NCBI GenBank assembly: GCA_020633655.1
Contig: JACKDF010000002.1
Location: 62,001-126,000 of the forward strand
Source: Deferribacteres bacterium
GTDB lineage: Bacteria > Zhuqueibacterota > Zhuqueibacteria > Zhuqueibacterales > Geothermadaptataceae
DNA length: 64,000 nucleotides
Direction of reading: 5' to 3'
This document shows, piece by piece, positions 49,865-60,067 of the stretch (position 1 is the stretch's first letter; each line of letters starts with the position of its first letter). Position numbers and translations under genes: made by a program. The notes beneath the pieces are model-generated. The model saw only the letters and a list, made by a program, of their open reading frames with translations, was not told where the DNA came from and searched no databases.

Positions 49865-52363
49865 TCAGTTATCATTTGAAATGTGGCGACCTTTGGAATG
49901 GATCGGTAGTGTTATTTCAAAGACAGTTCCATTTTCCGTTTTACTTTCAACGCTCAGTTTTCCATTGTGCTGGTTTACGATTTGTTTGGCAAAAAGCAAT
50001 CCCATTCCGGAACCTTCCGGTTTTGTACTATAGTTCGGTTCAAAGATTTTTTCGAGCTGGGCCGGAGTGATGCCGTGCCCGGTATCTTCTACACGAATTA
50101 ATATGTACTGGTCTGGCATCCCAGCCAAATTTTGAAGCGTATTAACCTGAATCGTAATTTTGCCTTTCCCATCTAACGCATCAATTGCATTTTCAATGAG
50201 TATATGCATGAGAAGCTCGATTTGCCTTTTATCCCATGCGGCCATTCTATATTTGGTCATAAAGATCAAATTAATTTTCAGGTTTTCTGTTACAAACGCC
50301 TTAAAATGATCGATGCACTCAGAAAGCAGGTTCTCAATATGCACTGGCTTGAGGTTTATCTCCGCCAAGTCCGTGAATTTCGAAAAATTCTTGCTGATGC
50401 TGATAATCCTTCTGATTTCTGAATTAGCGACTTCAATTTCATTCTGCAGTTTATCCGCAATTGCGGGTGATTCATCCATGAGTTGCAAATATATAGTCTG
50501 TAATTTAATCTGCACTCCAGCCAGGGGATTTTTGATATCGTGCACCATACGCCGAACGTTGCGTTGCCAGTTTTGTTGCCGCTCCAAAAGGACTTGTTCT
50601 GTGTTGTCACGTATCTCAATCAAATAAGCATTTCCAAACTGCGAGATGTTCAGGAGGGGTGTTATAGTGATACTGCCTATAAAACTCGATGAAGCGCTGG
50701 AAAACGAGATAGTCTCATTTATTTGTCTGGATTCTTTCAAGGCAAGGTGAATAAGTTCGCAGATTTCTTTGCGCTCCTGCAACAGTGAAAAGACATCCTG
50801 TTCAGTTTCGGAGTGCTTCGCAAGCATTAATGTTTGTTCGACTTTATGATTTATTGTGAGAATCCGGCCTTTGTTGTTAATGAGTAATATGGCATTGTCA
50901 GATTCTTTCAGTGAAAAGCGGAAGTAGGCAAAGTAGATGCGGAGGCGAATAAAAACAAGCTGCAGAGCGTAGAGCATTGACGAGTAAAGAACGACCTGAA
51001 GAATAAACAACGGCCACAACCATGCATGCATAAAAGAAGGATTCAATTTGGTTAAATAGGAATATTTCGATGTGTTTAAAGCAATTTCATCCTGCTCTCC
51101 GGGTGTCTTTTTCAAGCTGATACGATCAAGCTTTTCACCGTCCTCCATTTCGAAAGAAGCAATTTTTTCCATCTTATCATTCATGAAGTAGACGTTGTTT
51201 CCCGCGAGATAGTAAAAATTGCTTTTCCCATCGTTATCAATATCAACGGTTTCACTCAAGGTTTTCGTTTCATCAATTAAGATGCAATCCAGCACAACCA
51301 GGTTGGTATCAATGGTGAGTTTTTTTGACAGCTGCCATCCTTTGGAATAAACCTGTCCGCGTCTTTTTTCATCGAATTTGAAAACATCCGTCGTATAGCC
51401 ATTTAATTTTTTTTCAGCAACTATATGGAAATACTTGTCCAGTTTCAAAATTTCTGTATTCCGGTCTGCCTGTGTTGCGATGAGATAAACAAATGGATTT
51501 GGTTTAAAATCACCCGGAGTAAATTTGATCCCGCCAAACGTCCCTTCCTTTTTCATGGAATACAATAAGTCAAGTTGCTGATTGAAAACAAAAAACCAGG
51601 AAAAAGCATCGCTATATTTTACCGAGTCGGGAAAATTGCTTGTTGCGCTGGTCCCGATTAGAATTTCATCTTTCCCATCAGCATTTAGATCAAACATATC
51701 TGAGTAACCCAACGCAGCATTGAACCGGAATTCATTTATAAGCGCGTGCTTTTTCAGATCAAATTCGAATATTCCCCTTGGTTTGAGCGAGCGCCCTGAA
51801 AAAATTGTAAAAAATAATGACATTGGTTTGTCCGGTGAATACAAAGCATGAATCCTTCCAATATCCCAATTCTTCTGTGTATTGTGTTCCCGTCCATGAA
51901 GTACAAACGTATCAAAAATCTCTCTTTTTGCTGGATCCGTAATGTCAATTATTGAAAGAAAAAGCGAATCCCTGCCTTGGGTCCACACGATAAGCTCATC
52001 AATTTGGTCTTCCGTTACATCCAGAAATTGCAGATGGTGAATCAGAATACTGTCCTGCAGATACCACTGATTGATGAGTCTTTCACCACCGGAATTTACA
52101 TTGATATAATATGTATCCTGCGGGCGTGGATGGTTATAGATTTCAATGCGCTCGCTGCTACCGTCGTTATCTAAATCCCTGTATAAAACCTGTGAAATAC
52201 GCGCAACTGGTATTTTGGGTTCACTGAGTACAAATTCATACTGCAACGTATTCACAGAAAACCAGGCAGTGATGGTGATTGCGCACGTTAGAGCAAGTAG
52301 GAAAACGATAATCCGGGTTTTTGTTAAAGCAGACTTCATTGACAGTACGGCATCCTGTGGCAT
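49865..52363 (-). CDS. Sensor histidine kinase with large FG-GAP-like extracytoplasmic domain
   Basis: An 832-residue membrane sensor. One helix near residues 13-33 and another near 448-475 enclose a roughly 410-residue periplasmic part. That part carries calcium-loop/FG-GAP-like sequences ('DLDNDGSSERIEI', 'DLNADGKDEILIG', 'DIDNDGKSNFYYL'), suggesting a beta-propeller. A PAS-like domain (about 490-590) and the kinase core follow. H608 lies in 'MVHDIKNPLAG', then an N-box region 'LIENAIDALDGKGKI', G1 'VEDTGHGITPAQLEKIF' and G2 'GSGMGLLFAKQIV'. It phosphorylates the NtrC-type regulator encoded next. The signal is unknown. Confidence 0.92.
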   Translation of the reverse strand: MPQDAVLSMKSALTKTRIIVFLLALTCAITITAWFSVNTLQYEFVLSEPKIPVARISQVLYRDLDNDGSSERIEIYNHPRPQDTYYINVNSGGERLINQWYLQDSILIHHLQFLDVTEDQIDELIVWTQGRDSLFLSIIDITDPAKREIFDTFVLHGREHNTQKNWDIGRIHALYSPDKPMSLFFTIFSGRSLKPRGIFEFDLKKHALINEFRFNAALGYSDMFDLNADGKDEILIGTSATSNFPDSVKYSDAFSWFFVFNQQLDLLYSMKKEGTFGGIKFTPGDFKPNPFVYLIATQADRNTEILKLDKYFHIVAEKKLNGYTTDVFKFDEKRRGQVYSKGWQLSKKLTIDTNLVVLDCILIDETKTLSETVDIDNDGKSNFYYLAGNNVYFMNDKMEKIASFEMEDGEKLDRISLKKTPGEQDEIALNTSKYSYLTKLNPSFMHAWLWPLFILQVVLYSSMLYALQLVFIRLRIYFAYFRFSLKESDNAILLINNKGRILTINHKVEQTLMLAKHSETEQDVFSLLQERKEICELIHLALKESRQINETISFSSASSSFIGSITITPLLNISQFGNAYLIEIRDNTEQVLLERQQNWQRNVRRMVHDIKNPLAGVQIKLQTIYLQLMDESPAIADKLQNEIEVANSEIRRIISISKNFSKFTDLAEINLKPVHIENLLSECIDHFKAFVTENLKINLIFMTKYRMAAWDKRQIELLMHILIENAIDALDGKGKITIQVNTLQNLAGMPDQYILIRVEDTGHGITPAQLEKIFEPNYSTKPEGSGMGLLFAKQIVNQHNGKLSVESKTENGTVFEITLPIHSKGRHISNDN

Positions 52364-52792
52364 TTATTTAAACTTGGAGGAACGGACATCTGCGAATTGC
52401 GGACAAACAAATGTAACGTATCCAAACATAAATCCAAACGTGAAGTTACGCTCGCGGACCGGTTTTATCCGGTGCCATACCTTTGCCAAATGGCAACGTT
52501 CACACATTAAAACGTTGTCGTTTGGAGACGTTTTTTTCTTGGGTCATAACCGGATTGTGCAGAGGTTGGCATGGCACAGTAGTTGTGTATTCAGAAGAAT
52601 TGATTTCCTGATGAAATCACAAGTTCCAGCCCGGCGATTCCCTGAGGGGAGGAATTGCCGGGACTTGCTTGAATCGGCTAAAAGGAGCCGACCACACAGG
52701 TAAATCCTAAGCGTGATCAGGATTACCTTTTTCATATAAATAAAATCATTCTACATCGCTACTCAACCGGAACTCCATAAAAGGAGAAAAAA
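52364..52792. other. Intergenic stretch, 429 bp, with a hairpin cluster
   Basis: Divergent promoter region between the kinase and the FISUMP gene. Besides the hairpin cluster at 52602-52724 it has an AAAACGT/ACGTTTT hairpin (52509-52534) running into a T stretch. No gene is supported. Confidence 0.5.
52602..52724. ncRNA. Cluster of four hairpins, candidate structured leader
   Basis: Four hairpins in a row. GATTT/GAAATC is at 52602-52618. CAAGT...CCGGCGATTCC with GGAATTGCCGGGACTTG is at 52620-52667, with a 7-nt bulge. TCGGCT/AGCCGA is at 52674-52691 and AATCCT/AGGATT at 52703-52724. They end 68 nt before the FISUMP gene. It may be a structured RNA leader or a compound repeat; the sequence does not match a riboswitch I know. 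Confidence 0.35.
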
Positions 52793-53878
52793 ATGAAAAA
52801 ACTACTCGCTATTGTATTTGTTTCTGCCCTCGTTTTTCTAACCAGCTGTGATAAAAAAACGCCTATAGCTCCCGACAATGAATACCAATCAACAAATAAA
52901 CAAGTCCTGTTGAAATCCACAGCAGATTTAAATTTAGGGTGTTTGGTTTTTGGTCCGACCATCTTCGAAAGATACACCGGAAAACCGGAAACAGAAGTCA
53001 TTGAATTTTCATTACAAAACATGACATCAAGTTATCTAATTATATTGACAAATGGCGATCAATCTAAAAATTCAAAGGTTTCGAGTTGTACTGTTGTTAT
53101 CAACGATGAAACAATAATTTCTACAAACGAACTAAATAAAAACGTAGATAAACTAGAAAAAGAAATAAGCCTTGATTTTGAAAATGAAATTAGTGTCCAG
53201 GTTAATGGGAAACCGGGAAGTTTTTTAACCATAACAATTTACGAAATATCTTCCTGTCCATGCTCTTTAACTGATATAGATGGCAATGTTTATGCAACAA
53301 TTCAAATTGGAGATCAATGCTGGATGATTGAAAATCTAAGAGTAACCCATTACCGCAACGGCGAAGCAATTCCTAACTTAACCAGTAATTCTGATTGGAG
53401 CAATACTTCTTCAGGAGCATACTGTGCCTATGGTAACGACAATGCATACATCAGTCAATATGGACTGCTGTACAATGCCTACGCCGTCGAAGACAGCAGG
53501 AATATTGCGCCTGAAGGCTGGCATGTGGCAACAGACGCAGAATGGAAAGAACTGGAAAGTTATCTCGGAATTTCTGCAACAGATTTGGATATGATTGGAT
53601 GGCGTGGTACAGATGAAGGGGATAAAATAAAATCAGAAACAGGTTGGAATGCCGGCGGAAATGGAACGAATGAAAGTGGTTTTACTGCAATACCAGCTGG
53701 CTATCGCAATCGATTTGGTACCTTTAAAAATTTAGGTAATGTGGCGGATTTCTGGACTGCAACTGAAAACGATATGAGTACATCCTGGGCAAGAGAATTG
53801 TATTATTCGCATTCAGAAGTATACCGAACCTACGGCAGCAAACCAAATGGTTTTAGTGTGCGACTTGTTCGCGACTAA
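52793..53878 (+). CDS. FISUMP-domain lipoprotein
   Basis: A 361-residue lipoprotein (lipobox 'LTSC', Cys about 19) with GGAG before ATG 52793. Residues about 155-360 are the Fibrobacter succinogenes major paralogous domain: 'DIDGNVYATIQIGDQCWMIE', 'NLRVTHYRNGEAIPN', 'YGLLYNAYAV', 'PEGWHVATDAEWKELESYLG', 'GFTAIPAGYRNRFGTF' and the final 'GFSVRLVRD'. The fold resembles C-type-lectin/FGE-like proteins and is thought to act on the cell surface; function unproven. The N-terminal part (20-150) is a separate beta domain without recognised family. Confidence 0.9.
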   Translation: MKKLLAIVFVSALVFLTSCDKKTPIAPDNEYQSTNKQVLLKSTADLNLGCLVFGPTIFERYTGKPETEVIEFSLQNMTSSYLIILTNGDQSKNSKVSSCTVVINDETIISTNELNKNVDKLEKEISLDFENEISVQVNGKPGSFLTITIYEISSCPCSLTDIDGNVYATIQIGDQCWMIENLRVTHYRNGEAIPNLTSNSDWSNTSSGAYCAYGNDNAYISQYGLLYNAYAVEDSRNIAPEGWHVATDAEWKELESYLGISATDLDMIGWRGTDEGDKIKSETGWNAGGNGTNESGFTAIPAGYRNRFGTFKNLGNVADFWTATENDMSTSWARELYYSHSEVYRTYGSKPNGFSVRLVRD

Positions 53879-53888
53879 CTTTTACTCA

Positions 53889-53917
53889 CTTACAGCCATG
53901 GCGACCGTGGCTGTAAG
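53889..53917. repeat. GCCACGG hairpin, copy 3
   Basis: CTTACAGCCATGG (53889-53901) pairs with CCGTGGCTGTAAG (53905-53917), 12 of 13 bp, loop CGA, 11 nt after the FISUMP stop. It probably ends that transcript. Confidence 0.75.
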
Positions 53918-54031
53918 ATGCCAATTTTAAGCGGTTAAATTAATCTGTTACAACCAGATTCGATAACAAATATCATTTATTTTTTGAAAAGGGTAAAATT
54001 TCATTAAATCTTGGGCAACACGGAGGAATAG

Positions 54032-57000
54032 ATGATCTTCAGGCGCACTGCATTTTACTTAACAATTCTATTGACCGTAGGAAACTTCGCAAATTTATCC
54101 GCCAAAACAATCTCACTTGCCGACAGTCTCTTCAAAGCGAATGTCTACTCGGCAACCGGAGAGAACTGGACAACAATACAATCAAATCTTGTTCCCAGCT
54201 ATTTCGGTTGGGAAAATCCAGCCGGTTCGGCTCTTTTCATTAAGGAGTTTCAACCTGTAGGCGGCGTTCTCAAAGAATGCCTGAGTCAACACCCGGAATG
54301 GAATCCCGTTATCGCGGCGACTGTTGCTGAATTTCAGGTTGAAAATCCACGCACGTTCTCAACATATTATGGATTTGGGGATGGCCAGATCGAAGGTGAT
54401 GCCCGGTTTATCATTCAGGTATTGCATAACAGCATTTACACAACACTTTTGGATTCACTTGTAGCCGACAGCAACAATTGGCGGTATTTCGTCGGTGATT
54501 TATCGGCATGGAATACGGAATCCGTCACTTTGCGGCTGATCATCGAGCCGATAGATGATCCAAATGACGATTGGGCGCGGTGGGGAAACCCATCGGTTAT
54601 CACAGAAGGCCAGCATCCGGCTTATCTGTCTGCCGCGTACACAAATTTAAGCACAACCTGTTCCTATCCCATCAATGATCCCCTGCTTATTGGCTTAAAC
54701 AATGTTCGGCATGTCAATTTTCACCCCAATCCATTCGGGAATAACGAGCCGGTACTTGCTGTGACAAACTACTTGCAGAATGGTACCGTCCATTTAATGG
54801 TAAAATCAGCAACAGAAAATACATTTGAGATAAAATGGACAGCCCCACTTTTTCAGAATTATGGTGGAAAAGATACACCCCGCTACGTCTTGTTCGGTGA
54901 TTTAGATAATGACGGCATCATCGAAATTATCTATCCGTTAAACGACCTTGGCATTCTCATTTATGAATGGGATGGTATACCCGGAAGCTACAACTTTGGT
55001 TCGAGTCCGTCCCAGATCATCCAGGAACCTACACTTCTCACACAAATTCATGGCCGGGTCGAGTATATCGCTCATACGGATATTGACAATGATGGTATGA
55101 ATGAATTGCTCTTTCCCTATGACCAGGAGGCGTTTGCAGGCAACGATGATCTCGAGTGTTTTTATATTGTCAGCGCCAACGGGAACTGGTCAACGAACAA
55201 TGCAGGGAATTCGTCCCTCAATCGTGAATTCCAAATGCAAAGAGCCTACCGTCTCGAATACGGTATGGGTGGCAGTCCCTTTGCGATGATTCCTGCAGAT
55301 TTTGACGGGGACGGTCAAAAAGAAGTGCTGATCCACAATTGGAATTTCAAGAACATTACTATTTTACAAGTAACAGGACCGGACACTTACCAATTGGCAT
55401 CGACCGAAAATGGCAAACAGCATTTGTATTTAACCGAACCCAATGATGATGTCGCATTGTTTGGTGGCATGGCTTGTGATATCGATAACGATGGCCGGGA
55501 TGAAATTTACCTCCCCACCACAACACCCAATTGGAGTACGCACGAAAATGACGGTATCGTGCATATGATTTCCTATGATGGTAACCAATCGTTAAACGAG
55601 ATTGATGAATCAAATGTGGTAACGTTGAATTTAGGTAGTGTTAGTGATGATAGATATCTTTTAGGTTTTGGGACCGGTGATATTGACAATGATGGCAAAC
55701 CCAACATATATTTTTCTGCTAAGGGCGGCATATTTTTAGTGTCTGCCGAATTTCAAGGCGGAAATAAAAAAAATCAAAACAACTGGCTATTTGAAAGACT
55801 GTTTATCGGGAGTCCAACGGGTACCGAATCGGGTTTTGCAATAATCGAAGATAAATTTGGTAACCGGGATTCCGTTGCACACTATTTTGGCGGCAACATC
55901 TCAAAAATTCATGCCAATTACACTGACTTTGATAACGATGGTTACGAAGATATTATCGTGCCCTATCAGGGATTTTCTCAAAATGTGGAGTATGCAGAAA
56001 GTGTTTGGGATTCGCAATCGGGAGAGTATATAACCTCCCGATATACATCGCCAAATGATAAAAGGTGGTCAATTCGTTTACTGGAGGCGAAAACGCCCTA
56101 TACCAAATCGCTGCATGTCATTTCTCCAAATGGAAGCGATTTTTTTGAACCGGATCACGCGCATGGTATCGCCTGGAACGCCTCATTTATCGACAGTATT
56201 CTGATCGAGTACAGCGATGACGCCGGTTCCAACTGGCACACCATCGTTTCCTCATTTCCGGCACGAGAAAGACATTTCAGGTGGATGGTTCCATCGGGAA
56301 TTGCTTCCGAAAACTGCCTGGTGCGAATCACATCCCTCGAACCTTCCGGTTTAACAGATGCGAGTGACAATCCTTTTACGATTATCGAAAACACGGCACC
56401 GACAATAACCTTTCCGGCATTATCAGATACCATATCGCCGGGCAATGCCTATACTTTCACACCCGGCATTGAAGACACTGAGCAGGAAGATGTGCAGTTA
56501 ACCATCCTGGAAGCACCGGCGTGGTTAGCTGTTGTTGATAATCTAAGCCTGAGTGGTACACCTGGCAATTCCGGAAGCGGGGAGTTCAGCATTGCATTTC
56601 GTGCGGATGATCAATATGGCGGCGTTACAGATACCTCCTTTATTCTGACAGTTTTGAATAACCAGCCACCCATTCCGATAACGGATCTTCAGTTGATTGA
56701 AGAACCGGAAGAAACGACTTTATGGTTAAAATGGACAGCCCCCGGTTCAAATTGGGATCAGGGTGATGCGACTAGTTATGATTTGCGATACAGCGAATCA
56801 CCTATTACGGAAAGTAATTTTAGCAGTGCGCCGGAAATCAATTTTTTGACTTCTCCCGTTAGCCCCTGGCCGTATGCGCTTCCCAATAGTGCAGGATTTC
56901 CTGACAGTGTTCAGGTCACAGGCCTGCAGAGCTCGACACGATACTATTTCGCTATAAAGTCAATCAACAACAAGGGACAAGAGTCGGCTATTTCGAATGT

Positions 57001-58027
57001 TTTAAGTGTAATTACGGCAGGAACACAGAGCAATTTTCCACCTGAAGTGATTACACATGGCGCCAGTTCTGCCGTGATAAATGAGGCCTATAACTACAAT
57101 ACGACGAACAAAGCGCTGGCTGTTGGCTCTGATCCAATCATCTGGTCGAAAATTAAAGGCCCGGATGGACTTCTAATAAATTCGGATGGCTCGATAAACT
57201 GGACGCCGACGGAACTCGACGCATCAAATGGTTCCTTGCTTTATATCATTCGGGCGTCAAACACTTTTGGCAGCGCGGATGATAGTGTCACCGTTGCTTT
57301 TTCCACAAACAATAAAACAGAAACGGTAACATCTTCGACATCAGCGCAATTCCTCGATTTCTCAGAATCCGGGGCCACCATGCCTGATTTTGCGAATAAT
57401 TCTGATTTATCGGGTGCGATTACTGTAAGTGAAATCGACACGATCCCTGAGAATCCTGGAAGTACACCAGACTTCGACTTTGGAAATCAGTACTGGGTCA
57501 TCGATTCCTCAGTGCCGGATAACACATTTTCCACAACCCTCGTTTTTTATTACGATGAAAATCAGCTGGGCGATATTTCCGAAAATGAACTCATCATTGC
57601 GCATCGCGAAAATGAAGAAGTGGAATGGACTGTATATCCTGCACAACAAAAAAACACGGATCAAAATACAATAACTTTATTGAACGTTCATCAATTCTCG
57701 ATGTTTTCCACCGCTGATAATTTATTGGCTACGTCGGTTATGAATGAATTATCAGTGATTTCTTCGGATTTTTATTTATACCAAAATTATCCCAACCCTT
57801 TCAATCCGGTGACAACAATTGCATTCGAAATTGCCGAACCGCAAATTGTCATTGTAAAAATCTATAATATCCAGGGGAGATTGATCAAAACGCTGGTGAA
57901 TCAGGAAAAAGCAGCAGGTAGACACCGAATCATTTTCGATGGTGCCAATCTGGTGTCCGGAATTTATTTTTACAGCGTTCAGGCAGGGCAATATATTGCG
58001 ACGAAAAAAATGCTACTGGTGAAGTGA
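54032..58027 (+). CDS. Giant secreted FG-GAP/VCBS repeat protein with Ig-like, FN3 and sorting domains
   Basis: A 1331-residue exported protein. GGAGGA precedes ATG 54032 and a signal peptide ends near 'LSAKT'. Residues about 230-680 hold FG-GAP/VCBS calcium loops ('GDLDNDGIIEIIYP', 'DFDGDGQKEVLIH', 'DIDNDGRDEIYLP', 'DIDNDGKPNIYFS', 'DFDNDGYEDIIVP') of a beta-propeller. Next are Ig-like/cadherin-type domains ('APTITFPALSDTISPGNAYT'), an FN3 domain about 880-990 ('LWLKWTAPGSNWDQGDATSY') and another Ig-like domain. The sorting tail has 'NYPNPFNPVTTIAFEIA'. Likely a surface binding protein; no catalytic site seen. Confidence 0.87.
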   Translation: MIFRRTAFYLTILLTVGNFANLSAKTISLADSLFKANVYSATGENWTTIQSNLVPSYFGWENPAGSALFIKEFQPVGGVLKECLSQHPEWNPVIAATVAEFQVENPRTFSTYYGFGDGQIEGDARFIIQVLHNSIYTTLLDSLVADSNNWRYFVGDLSAWNTESVTLRLIIEPIDDPNDDWARWGNPSVITEGQHPAYLSAAYTNLSTTCSYPINDPLLIGLNNVRHVNFHPNPFGNNEPVLAVTNYLQNGTVHLMVKSATENTFEIKWTAPLFQNYGGKDTPRYVLFGDLDNDGIIEIIYPLNDLGILIYEWDGIPGSYNFGSSPSQIIQEPTLLTQIHGRVEYIAHTDIDNDGMNELLFPYDQEAFAGNDDLECFYIVSANGNWSTNNAGNSSLNREFQMQRAYRLEYGMGGSPFAMIPADFDGDGQKEVLIHNWNFKNITILQVTGPDTYQLASTENGKQHLYLTEPNDDVALFGGMACDIDNDGRDEIYLPTTTPNWSTHENDGIVHMISYDGNQSLNEIDESNVVTLNLGSVSDDRYLLGFGTGDIDNDGKPNIYFSAKGGIFLVSAEFQGGNKKNQNNWLFERLFIGSPTGTESGFAIIEDKFGNRDSVAHYFGGNISKIHANYTDFDNDGYEDIIVPYQGFSQNVEYAESVWDSQSGEYITSRYTSPNDKRWSIRLLEAKTPYTKSLHVISPNGSDFFEPDHAHGIAWNASFIDSILIEYSDDAGSNWHTIVSSFPARERHFRWMVPSGIASENCLVRITSLEPSGLTDASDNPFTIIENTAPTITFPALSDTISPGNAYTFTPGIEDTEQEDVQLTILEAPAWLAVVDNLSLSGTPGNSGSGEFSIAFRADDQYGGVTDTSFILTVLNNQPPIPITDLQLIEEPEETTLWLKWTAPGSNWDQGDATSYDLRYSESPITESNFSSAPEINFLTSPVSPWPYALPNSAGFPDSVQVTGLQSSTRYYFAIKSINNKGQESAISNVLSVITAGTQSNFPPEVITHGASSAVINEAYNYNTTNKALAVGSDPIIWSKIKGPDGLLINSDGSINWTPTELDASNGSLLYIIRASNTFGSADDSVTVAFSTNNKTETVTSSTSAQFLDFSESGATMPDFANNSDLSGAITVSEIDTIPENPGSTPDFDFGNQYWVIDSSVPDNTFSTTLVFYYDENQLGDISENELIIAHRENEEVEWTVYPAQQKNTDQNTITLLNVHQFSMFSTADNLLATSVMNELSVISSDFYLYQNYPNPFNPVTTIAFEIAEPQIVIVKIYNIQGRLIKTLVNQEKAAGRHRIIFDGANLVSGIYFYSVQAGQYIATKKMLLVK

Positions 58028-58094
58028 AAAATTGATATACGTGAGTCGATGCAAGAAAAATTGAAGACAAAATGAATGAATTTATGATCTAATC

Positions 58095-58146
58095 CGAAGG
58101 CGTTCCGCCGAGCGGAATACACATTTTCGTCGGCGGGACGCCTTCG
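58095..58146. repeat. Palindromic repeat family B, intergenic copy
   Basis: CGAAGGCGTTCCGCCGA (58095-58111) and TCGGCGGGACGCCTTCG (58130-58146) are inverted copies with one mismatch. It is the same element that lies inside lhr at 4286-4351. Confidence 0.85.
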
Positions 58147-58156
58147 CTCTATCACT

Positions 58157-58181
58157 TGCGGCCACGGTCACCGTGGTCGCA
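58157..58181. repeat. GCCACGG hairpin, copy 4
   Basis: TGCGGCCACGG (58157-58167) pairs with CCGTGGTCGCA (58171-58181), loop TCA, one mismatch. It follows the family B repeat in the 360-bp gap before the pectinase gene; the rest of that gap (58182-58387) shows nothing else. Confidence 0.75.
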
Positions 58182-58387
58182 TTCATATGACGCTCAGGGT
58201 CCCTACTTATATCCTCAATATACACATCTCGAATTTGGCCAAATTAATTACTAAATACTTGCGGATACTTTTATTTACATTGGATAAAGATTCAAATGTT
58301 GTAGAAGAGACGATATATGGCTATTTTCTCGCTCTCATAAAATTGTGATTTTCACAACGATAGTTTTGCTTATTTAAGGAGAAGCAT

Positions 58388-59932
58388 GTGAAAAAAGCCA
58401 TTATTTTGATCCTGTTCCTGCCCGTTATTTCACTTAGCCAACCGAAATTCTACAATATCACAAACTACGGCGCAACAGGCGACGGCACAACGTTCAACAC
58501 GGAAGCCATTAACGCAACAATCCATGCAGCATCCGAAAACGGTGGCGGCACGGTGTATTTTCCAGCTGGCGATTTTTTGTCGTACACAATTCACCTGCAA
58601 AGTAACATCACCCTTTATCTCGATCAGGGTGCGCGATTGATCGGCGCTAAAGAAAAAAACGGTGTCGGCTATGATGCTCCCGAAGAAGATGCCTGGTTTA
58701 AAAAATATCAGGATTTCGGGCACAACTACTGGCGAAACAGCCTGCTTTACGGCGATAGCCTGCACGATGTCGCCATCCTCGGCAATGGCATGATCTGGGG
58801 CAAAGGGTTATACACCCACGATAAGCCGGACATCAAAGGCGCCGGCAACAAGGCCATCGCCCTGAAAAACTGCCGCAATGTCACCATCCGCGATATTTCC
58901 ATTTTGCACGGCGGCCACTTCTGCATACTCGCCACCGGCGTCGACAATCTCACCATTGACAACGTGCGCGCCGATGCCGACCGTGACGCCTTTGACATCG
59001 ACTGCTGTAAAAATGTAGCGATTTCCAACTGCATCATCAATTCTCCCACTGACGATGGCTTATGCCTGAAGTCGTCCTACGCCCTCGGTTATGCCCGTGC
59101 TACCGAGAACGTGACCATCACCAATTGCCAGGTCTACGGCTTTGACCACGGGACATTAATGGACGGCACTTTCAAGTCCGACTTCCTCGACGAAGCACCG
59201 GATGCAGGACACTGCATTACCGGTCGCTTGAAAATGGGCACGGAATCCAACGGTGGCTTTAAAAATATTGTCGTCTCCAACTGCGTCTTCCAGCGCTCAC
59301 GCGGACTGGCCATCGAAACAGCGGACGGTGGGGTAATTGAAGATATTCTCATCGACAACGTCTCCATGCGAGATGTCACCGATACACCATTTTTCATTCG
59401 TCTCAACGCCCGTATGCGCGGCCCCGAAGGCACGCCAGTCGGTGTTTGCCGTCGCATCACCCTTAGCAATCTGAATGTCTACGATGTGGGCGGACGACCG
59501 AAATCGCCTGAACTGGGAGCCGGAATGGTGATGGGTATTCCCGGGCATTACATCGAAGATTTGACTTTATCGAATATTCGCATTTACTTCCGTGCCGGCG
59601 CCGGCAAGGATGCGGTTGATATGGAAGTACCGCAAAACATCGACATGTACCCCGATCCCTATCGCTGGCATTCGATGCCAGCTTATGGTATCTATTTCCG
59701 CTATGTCAAAGGGCTGAAAGTGAAGGATGTTGTCTTCCGTTACATGAACACAGACGAGCGTCCGGCTTTTGTTTTGGATGACGTGCACGACGCTGAATTT
59801 TACCACATTGATGCGCAAAAAATCGATGGCGCACCGCTTTTTCTCCTTAACAATGTCAGTGAGGCTGCTTTTCACCAGGTTCGTGGCATACAGGATATGA
59901 GGTTAGACAAGGTGGAGCGACAGGAATTTTAA
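58388..59932 (+). CDS. Glycoside hydrolase family 28 (polygalacturonase-like), secreted
   Basis: A 514-residue exported right-handed beta-helix enzyme that would hydrolyse galacturonan or related pectic chains. Start GTG 58388 with AAGGAG upstream; the ATG two bases before it reads directly into TGA. After the signal peptide, 'NITNYGATGDGTTFNTEAIN' is the typical beginning. The catalytic aspartates are in 'DRDAFDIDCC' (D203 and D205 region) and 'PTDDGLCLKS' (D222-D223), then a His in 'FDHGTLMDG' and the R-x-K type motif in 'TGRLKMGTES'. All expected GH28 positions have plausible residues. It begins the second carbohydrate cluster (DUF1349, GH172). Confidence 0.92.
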   Translation: MKKAIILILFLPVISLSQPKFYNITNYGATGDGTTFNTEAINATIHAASENGGGTVYFPAGDFLSYTIHLQSNITLYLDQGARLIGAKEKNGVGYDAPEEDAWFKKYQDFGHNYWRNSLLYGDSLHDVAILGNGMIWGKGLYTHDKPDIKGAGNKAIALKNCRNVTIRDISILHGGHFCILATGVDNLTIDNVRADADRDAFDIDCCKNVAISNCIINSPTDDGLCLKSSYALGYARATENVTITNCQVYGFDHGTLMDGTFKSDFLDEAPDAGHCITGRLKMGTESNGGFKNIVVSNCVFQRSRGLAIETADGGVIEDILIDNVSMRDVTDTPFFIRLNARMRGPEGTPVGVCRRITLSNLNVYDVGGRPKSPELGAGMVMGIPGHYIEDLTLSNIRIYFRAGAGKDAVDMEVPQNIDMYPDPYRWHSMPAYGIYFRYVKGLKVKDVVFRYMNTDERPAFVLDDVHDAEFYHIDAQKIDGAPLFLLNNVSEAAFHQVRGIQDMRLDKVERQEF

Positions 59933-60067
59933 ACTTGTGAATATTAAATGTGCTAAGAAAAATTGCAGTTTTATTTGACTTCATCCTGCTTTCAACATAC
60001 ATTCCTGCCATCACAAAATGGGATGCTTTCGATTTTTACTATTTCATCTTAAAAAGGACATGACACA

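Noticed and set aside
52602..52690. Hammerhead ribozyme
   Set aside because: CTGATGA is present, but the required GAAA and cleavage-site strand are not in the right order around the stems.
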